Part shown: in pieces, positions 7,349-11,412 of the stretch
Layout: every line of letters starts with the position of its first letter
Position numbering within the stretch: the first letter of the stretch is position 1
Assembly (NCBI GenBank): GCA_002685435.1
Contig: NYXD01000115.1
Coordinates: 10,617 to 22,028 of the forward strand
Length of the DNA stretch: 11,412 nt
Reading direction: 5' to 3'
Source: Cryomorphaceae bacterium
GTDB taxonomy: Bacteria > Bacteroidota > Bacteroidia > Flavobacteriales > Schleiferiaceae
Translations under genes and position numbers: made by a program
The notes under the pieces: generated by a model
Databases searched by the model: none
The model's input: the letters and a program-made list of their open reading frames with translations, nothing else
What the model was told of the DNA's origin: nothing

Positions 7349-8308
7349 TTAATTTCCGCCTTCCAGTAGGTTGGCCAATTCCGTTAAGTCCGGTGTCAAT
7401 ATGATTTCCGTGCGACGGTTGATGGCCTTATTTTCAGGGGTATCGTTTTCCACTAATGGAATGAATTCGCCACGTCCTGCCGCAGTTATACGCTCCGGAT
7501 CTAAACCTTGATTCGTAGTTAATATTTTAACCACGTTAGTCGCACGCATCACACTCAAATCCCAATTATCACGGACCTGACTCTGCCCTCGATACGGATC
7601 ATTGTCTGTATGCCCTTCTACCAATACACTAATGTCATTGTTTTCAGCGAGTACGCGTGCCAAATTTTCTAAGGCCACTTGTCCTTTAGGTGCGACGTCC
7701 CAGGAACCTGGAGCGAACAGCAAGCTGTTTTCAAGACTAACATACACTTTACCATCACGCATGTTTACGGTCAGTCCCTTGCCGGTAAACCCGAGAAGTG
7801 CATCTGCCACTTTCTGGCGAACAAAAGCCACCGTACTGTCCTTCCGACGAATAACGCCTTCCAGCTCGTTCACCCTACGTTGCCCTTTCTCGAGAAGCAA
7901 CCTTTCAGTGTTCAAACTGTCCTCTTTCGCCTGAAGACGATTTTGCAGACTACTCAACTGATCCATGAGTGATTTATTCTCACGTGCACTAGCGGCGATC
8001 AATGAACTGTTGTTATCGAGCAAATAATCGTACTGTTTTGACAAACGATCGTATTTGGTTTGGAGTACACGTAGTTCGTCAAATTTCGTTGTAGTATCCG
8101 CTACCAACGTTTTATTATCACGACGAGCTTCTGTCAAAGTGCGTTGAAGTTCTGTATTCTCTGCGGCACGGGTTTCACTTTTCTGACGCAATTGGTCCGC
8201 TTCATTGTTCAACAAGTTGTATTTATCTTGTAATGCTTTGTGCACCTTAGTGCTAACACAAGAAGTTCCTAAGAATCCTACAAGCGCAAGAATGAGTAGC
8301 TTTTTCAT
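7349..8308 (-). CDS. OmpA-family lipoprotein with long coiled coil
   Basis: A 319-aa lipoprotein predicted to sit in the outer membrane and bind peptidoglycan. The N-terminus MKKLLILALVGFLGTSC is a lipoprotein signal with Cys17 as the lipid site. Residues 20-165 are charged, Leu-spaced and free of Pro, typical of a long coiled coil. The OmpA C-terminal domain spans about 190-305: LLFAPGSWDV, then VLVEGHTDNDPY (Asp235 in the EGHTDN block), NWDLSVMRATNVV at 248-260, ITAAGRGEFIP, and NRRTEIIL at 297-304. The Asp and Arg expected to hold the diaminopimelate of peptidoglycan are therefore present. The residues right after Cys17 (VSTK) are not acidic, so there is no flavobacterial surface-export signal, which fits a periplasm-facing anchor. 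It follows the coiled-coil inner-membrane gene by 3 bp on the same strand, and the two are almost certainly one operon. It is not Pal itself: the coiled coil makes it much longer. Confidence 0.93.
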   Translation of the reverse strand: MKKLLILALVGFLGTSCVSTKVHKALQDKYNLLNNEADQLRQKSETRAAENTELQRTLTEARRDNKTLVADTTTKFDELRVLQTKYDRLSKQYDYLLDNNSSLIAASARENKSLMDQLSSLQNRLQAKEDSLNTERLLLEKGQRRVNELEGVIRRKDSTVAFVRQKVADALLGFTGKGLTVNMRDGKVYVSLENSLLFAPGSWDVAPKGQVALENLARVLAENNDISVLVEGHTDNDPYRGQSQVRDNWDLSVMRATNVVKILTTNQGLDPERITAAGRGEFIPLVENDTPENKAINRRTEIILTPDLTELANLLEGGN

Positions 8309-8311
8309 AGT

Positions 8312-9199
8312 TTATTTTAATTCAACAGCGACCGTACCCACTAGGTAAGAATCGGTCATCAGAGCAAGCGTGTAAATACCAGGAGATAAGTCTACAGGGG
8401 CGTCAATAGCACGTTTTGCATCGATACAGATTTCCATTGCTTCGCCTTGGAAGTTTACCACTGCTTTCCCATTAAAGCCCGATTGTTCGCCACCAACCAC
8501 GGCTTGATTTTGTTCTGGAGCGTCTACAGGTTTACCGTTTTCACCAATCCACTTCACATAAAGTATTTCCTCGCCTTTCGCTGCAATTCTGTTTTTCGCT
8601 AACGTAATGCATGCTGTAATACCGTCGGCTTTTTTTGCGCGGCGTGTTCTGCGCATTTTGCCATTTCCTGCTACACGGAATGCCTCTGTTGTAGAAGTAG
8701 CGATGACCAATTGCTTTCCTTTTGCAACGGTTTCTGTAAGTCCCGCATTTGCGTTGCGCAGAGAAGTATTTGCATCCATAGCCGTGTTCAGACTATCTGC
8801 AACCGTTTGCTCACGTAAACGCAACGCTTCATACGCGGCATTTGCACTATCAAGCTTCCCAACAAGAGCAGCATTCGCTCTCTTCATTGAACCAAGACGA
8901 CTACGGTAGCCCGTTAAAGACTTTTTGTTTTGAACATTAACAGCATTGATGCTATCAATAATCCCACCCAAACGGGTCATCTCGTACTGAACAAACGCAT
9001 TCAAGCTATCGTTTTGACCAACCTGGGCTTCGAGATCTTCTTTCATATCCGCCAATTCCATGGTCAAAGCCTGTTTCTCGAGTGCAATCTCGTGCTTCTC
9101 TTCGCTGCGTAAATAAAGCAATACACCCAATACGATCACGGCCAATGCCATGATCACTAATACCGGTCCTAATTTGCTCTTGTTGTTTCCTGTGCTCAT
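8312..9199 (-). CDS. Inner-membrane-anchored periplasmic coiled-coil protein
   Basis: A 295-aa protein without a characterised function that I can name. The N-terminus has a short Lys-containing tail and one hydrophobic helix at about 11-30 (GPVLVIMALAVIVLGVLLYL). The positive side is inside, so the rest should lie in the periplasm. Residues 32-163 form a predicted coiled coil. Then comes a very basic patch (GKMRRTRRAKKADG, 180-193) and a beta-rich C-terminal domain (about 194-295) that opens ITACITLAKNRIAAKGEE and ends GIYTLALMTDSYLVGTVAVELK. This build resembles a Bacteroidota family often mislabelled as chromosome-partitioning or SMC proteins because of the coiled coil; no ATPase motif is present here. 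Its partner, 3 bp downstream, is an OmpA-domain lipoprotein that also has a long coiled coil, suggesting the two span the periplasm together. The ATG at 9197-9199 is preceded by a CA-repeat leader. ComF is divergent. Confidence 0.7.
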   Translation of the reverse strand: MSTGNNKSKLGPVLVIMALAVIVLGVLLYLRSEEKHEIALEKQALTMELADMKEDLEAQVGQNDSLNAFVQYEMTRLGGIIDSINAVNVQNKKSLTGYRSRLGSMKRANAALVGKLDSANAAYEALRLREQTVADSLNTAMDANTSLRNANAGLTETVAKGKQLVIATSTTEAFRVAGNGKMRRTRRAKKADGITACITLAKNRIAAKGEEILYVKWIGENGKPVDAPEQNQAVVGGEQSGFNGKAVVNFQGEAMEICIDAKRAIDAPVDLSPGIYTLALMTDSYLVGTVAVELK

Positions 9200-9209
9200 G
9201 TGTGTGTGT
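9199..9209. repeat. Short TG/CA dinucleotide tract at the start codon
   Basis: Five TG units plus a T abut and include the last base of the minus-strand start codon, so the coiled-coil gene's leader reads CACACACAC directly before ATG. Length changes would alter only the leader, not the reading frame. Confidence 0.8.
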
Positions 9210-9252
9210 TGTTATCTTATTAGTAACGAAGCTAACGATAAGCCGCTTTCCA
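9200..9252. promoter_or_regulatory. Divergent gap between the coiled-coil gene and comF
   Basis: This 53-bp gap must contain or adjoin the promoters of two divergent genes. The best minus-strand -7 candidate is TAGCTTCG (complement of 9227-9234), one base off TAnnTTTG. No -33 element at normal spacing is convincing. TAACGA occurs twice (9224-9229 and 9233-9238), nine bases apart in register, which could be a small operator or coincidence. I see no clear plus-strand promoter for comF here. Confidence 0.25.
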
Positions 9253-9963
9253 ATGTTTTCCAAAGGGTTAAGTTTTTTAACAAGGGCCGTATTCCCTCAA
9301 AGATGCCTGCAGTGCGACGTCGTATTGTCCATCCTAGAGCAAAGCCTATGCCAATTCTGTTTGTGTAGCGCTCCACGGCTAGATTCCATTGCTGTGCAGC
9401 GCACGATGCTACTTTCGAGTACCTTACCAACAGGAAAAAAAGCTACCTTCCGTTCGGTACTGTATTTCACCGGGCCCGTTCAAATCTATTGCTACAGCCT
9501 TAAATACGGAAGTAACTATTCGTTAGGAGTCGTGCTTGGCAACCACTTCCTTGCCCCGCTGATCGTTTCCACCCTCGCGGGCCAGCGCCGGCCGGTGGTG
9601 GTTACTGCCATGCCGGTGCACTTATGGAGACGTTTAAAGCGTGGTTACAATCAAAGCGAAGCGCTGGCCCGCGGCGCACTTCGAGGTGCTCGAGAGGCTG
9701 GGATTGATGTGCGTTTTGAAGAACTTCTGACGAAGACTGCCCATCGTAAAAGCCAAATTCATTTTGATCCTTTTCAACGCTGGAACAATACTAAAGGAGC
9801 GCTTCGAACGACCAAAAAAAAGCGCGTCCCGAAGGACGCGCTTATCTTTATCATTGACGATACTGTTACAACAGGATCGTCTTTATTACGAGCGGCAGAG
9901 GCGTTACTTCACGACTATCCAAAGGCAGAAATACACTTACTTGCGCTCGCCCAAGAGCTCTAA
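9253..9963 (+). CDS. comF: ComF-family phosphoribosyltransferase-like protein
   Basis: ComF proteins (also ComFC/GntX) are linked to DNA uptake in natural transformation; they have a phosphoribosyltransferase fold and act in the cytoplasm. From the ATG at 9253 the protein has 236 aa, normal for the family. The frame is open to a GTG at 9202, but those extra 17 residues are not ComF-like and would consume the divergent gap. Seen: a zinc-ribbon pair Cys18-x2-Cys21 and Cys33-x2-Cys36; YSLKYGSNYSLGVVLG at about 81-96; RLKRGYNQSEALARG at 127-141; HRKSQIHFDPFQRWNN at 164-179; and the PRPP-binding loop FIIDDTVTTGSS at 199-210 with both Asp and the TTG intact. The segment KKKRVPKD (188-195), just before that loop, is encoded by a strong hairpin that appears to be the terminator of the opposing gene. 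Its TAA overlaps that gene's TAG by 4 bp in convergent orientation. Together with radA it could support transformation, but the two are separate transcription units. Confidence 0.9.
   Translation: MFSKGLSFLTRAVFPQRCLQCDVVLSILEQSLCQFCLCSAPRLDSIAVQRTMLLSSTLPTGKKATFRSVLYFTGPVQIYCYSLKYGSNYSLGVVLGNHFLAPLIVSTLAGQRRPVVVTAMPVHLWRRLKRGYNQSEALARGALRGAREAGIDVRFEELLTKTAHRKSQIHFDPFQRWNNTKGALRTTKKKRVPKDALIFIIDDTVTTGSSLLRAAEALLHDYPKAEIHLLALAQEL
9814..9843 (-). terminator. Strong intrinsic terminator for the T9SS-secreted gene, inside comF
   Basis: A perfect 10-bp GC-rich inverted repeat (9820-9829 with 9834-9843) encloses four bases. On the minus strand the RNA is a GCGCGUCC stem capped by a UUCG tetraloop closed by C-G, followed by a run of eight U's (complement of A's 9814-9821, two of them in the stem). 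The hairpin lies about 116 nt past the stop at 9960. The plus strand has only a weak, broken T-rich stretch after the stem. Confidence 0.85.
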
Positions 9964-11412
9964 TGACGGACAACCACCGTTTTCTGCAATAATCCTTTTG
10001 GCGTTTCTATCTCGATGACATAGGTGCCGCTCGCAGCCGCACTTAAATCATACGTTTTTTCAAAACCACCAGCTTGCGCATCAAACGTATCTGTACTAAT
10101 CACTTGACCTAAATAGTTAACGATACGAACAGCTACTGGAGCAGCCTGATCAAGTGAGCCATTAATAGAAATTAAACCCTGAGTTGGATTCGGGTATACT
10201 ACTAAAGCGCTTAGATCTGAATGCTCTTCGAGGCCAATACCTTGAATTGATACAAAGATTTGCTGGCTCGTGGTATCACAGTCACCATAAAGTTTTAATA
10301 CCGCAGTATACTGGCCATTGGCAGAATAGGTATGCGTTTGCGAAGAACCCGTACCCGAACCATTGGTTCCATCACCAAAATTGATGAAATAGGACGTATA
10401 GCCGGAGGCACCTGCCCAAGTAAAGGTAATGTCTGCAAATGTCGTACTGATCGAATCAACATTATAGTTCGGGTTACCCACATTAATGGCAGAGCAACTG
10501 TCAGTAGTAAACTGATAGTTCATGCGTAACGATGTATCACCAGCGGCACACACCTCAGCAACATCAAAGTTGTATGTGGTGACAGGCTGAAGCCCTGTCA
10601 TCGAGGCCAGAGCAGAAATAGACGTTCCCATCTTTGTGTTGGTAGATCCCAATGCAGTGTAATGGTATACGAAAGAACCCGTACCTCCTGTCCATGAAAT
10701 ATCAGCAAAAGTACTTCCCATGTTCGCTACGCCTAGGCTAGAAGGTGTCGGACATGAAGGAGTAACACAATTTGACATTATCGTATCCACAGCTCCAACA
10801 CTGAAGTTACCCGCAGAAACACTAACGTTTTGTGAACCTGAAGCATTCGAAAGCGTATAATAGACCTCTGACGGATACGAACCTTGAGCGCCGTTTACTA
10901 CAGCGATTTCAGTACCCGCACAGATATCTATATCAACAATCAAACTATCACCAGTAGTAAAGGCTGAACCAAACGTTTCTCCATAAACGCCGTTGTAATA
11001 GAGATCAACAGTAGCACCGTTCCAACCATCTCCGTAAGTATCATACATACTCATCGTATACGAACACAAATCTGTTGAATCACAACTGTTCGTGCAAAAT
11101 GGGATAGGTCCAAGTGTATCTGAGGTGCCATTGCCACCACAATCGGCAATGAGAATGATGTCGTAGCACGTATTCGAGGAAAGTCCTGTTAAAGTAAAGC
11201 TGGAGTTGGTGGTTGAATCCATTGAGGAAACCATAGATCCCGTTGCTTGAACGAAGCCTTGTGGACCCCACTCATAAATAAATGTACCCGTATTTCCGTT
11301 CGGATCGAAGGAGAAATAAGCATCATTTTTGCCCGCTATATAAATCAAATCCTTTGGGTTTGGACAGAGTGTATTACAATTCGCTTGGAAAGCCGCCATT
11401 TGCGTACCCAAA
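9960..11412 (-). CDS. T9SS-secreted modular protein (FN3-like, PKD, type A sorting domain), N-terminus cut by window edge
   Basis: The 3' part (at least 483 codons) of a large secreted or surface protein. The frame is open through the right edge, so the TTG near 11411 is not taken as a start; the true N-terminus with its signal peptide is outside. Counting from that edge, about 15-106 is a fibronectin-III-like module (PNPKDLIYI ... GLSSNTCYDIILIADCGG). About 115-210 is a beta domain with the MYDTYGDGWNGA motif (122-133) seen in many Bacteroidota secreted proteins. A second FN3-like module is at 221-304 (PTPSSLGVAN ... ISWTGGTGSFVYHY ... GLQPVTTYNFDV), and a PKD domain at about 310-390 (FINFGDGTNGSG, HTYSANGQYTAVL). 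About 404-483 is a type IX secretion sorting domain: VVYPNPTQGLISI, NYLGQVIS, YDLSAAASGTYVIEI, ending KTVVVRH. No catalytic motif is visible in the part present; an enzyme domain could lie upstream. Substrate or adhesion role is unknown. It ends convergently on comF. Confidence 0.9.
   Translation of the reverse strand, partial: LGTQMAAFQANCNTLCPNPKDLIYIAGKNDAYFSFDPNGNTGTFIYEWGPQGFVQATGSMVSSMDSTTNSSFTLTGLSSNTCYDIILIADCGGNGTSDTLGPIPFCTNSCDSTDLCSYTMSMYDTYGDGWNGATVDLYYNGVYGETFGSAFTTGDSLIVDIDICAGTEIAVVNGAQGSYPSEVYYTLSNASGSQNVSVSAGNFSVGAVDTIMSNCVTPSCPTPSSLGVANMGSTFADISWTGGTGSFVYHYTALGSTNTKMGTSISALASMTGLQPVTTYNFDVAEVCAAGDTSLRMNYQFTTDSCSAINVGNPNYNVDSISTTFADITFTWAGASGYTSYFINFGDGTNGSGTGSSQTHTYSANGQYTAVLKLYGDCDTTSQQIFVSIQGIGLEEHSDLSALVVYPNPTQGLISINGSLDQAAPVAVRIVNYLGQVISTDTFDAQAGGFEKTYDLSAAASGTYVIEIETPKGLLQKTVVVRH

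Noticed and set aside
7371..7378. TTGGCCAA palindrome just past radA as a plus-strand terminator
   Set aside because: It has no loop and no T-run after it; an 8-base palindrome occurs easily by chance.
9199..9209. Phase-variable repeat switching a gene on and off
   Set aside because: The tract lies outside both coding frames and has only about five units, so slippage could not shift a reading frame.
9202..9252. GTG-initiated N-terminal extension of comF
   Set aside because: The extra residues are not part of the ComF pattern and occupy the divergent promoter gap; the ATG at 9253 gives a normal-length protein.
11409..11411. TTG as the start of the right-edge gene
   Set aside because: The frame stays open to the edge, no signal peptide follows, and a T9SS substrate must have one; the gene is simply cut by the window.

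Overview
The window looks like ordinary chromosomal DNA of a member of the Bacteroidota, most likely Flavobacteriia. Four things point there. A secreted protein ends in a type IX secretion (T9SS) sorting domain, and there is a DUF4270 lipoprotein. A short, half-length glycogen-synthase-like gene sits next to panC. The recognisable promoters fit the Bacteroidota pattern (TTTG about 20 nt before TAnnTTTG), with no Shine-Dalgarno sequences. Genes are tightly packed, and I see no RNA genes, CRISPR arrays, insertion sequences or phage genes.

Layout. Positions 1-3703 (minus strand) read, in transcription order, a short glycosyltransferase-5 (glycogen/starch synthase-like) gene, a DUF4270 lipoprotein, and glmS, which runs off the left edge and lacks about 100 C-terminal codons. 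A 92-bp gap carries two back-to-back promoters. On the plus strand follow panC, panD, a YbhN/UPF0104-type multi-pass membrane protein and radA (3796-7345), spaced by 14, -1 and 9 bp, so probably one operon. Convergent to radA, with a 3-bp gap, is a minus-strand pair: an inner-membrane-anchored coiled-coil protein (8312-9199) and an OmpA-domain lipoprotein with a coiled coil (7349-8308). Divergent from these is a comF-family gene (plus, 9253-9963). Its stop codon overlaps, tail to tail, the stop of a large T9SS-secreted modular protein (minus, 9960 to the right edge; N-terminus missing).

How the genes relate. GlmS feeds amino-sugar and cell-wall synthesis. PanC and PanD make the two final steps toward pantothenate and coenzyme A. 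RadA acts in recombination, and ComF-type proteins are linked to DNA uptake. The coiled-coil pair looks like an envelope module, with one partner in the inner membrane and the other in the outer membrane gripping peptidoglycan.

The most unusual structural signals are two strong minus-strand intrinsic terminators buried inside the 3' coding parts of the opposing plus-strand genes radA and comF. The second has a UUCG tetraloop and eight U's. A perfect TAnnTTTG element also lies five bases before the panD start codon and could give a leaderless panD transcript. I found no clear undescribed multi-gene system; gene content is mostly housekeeping.
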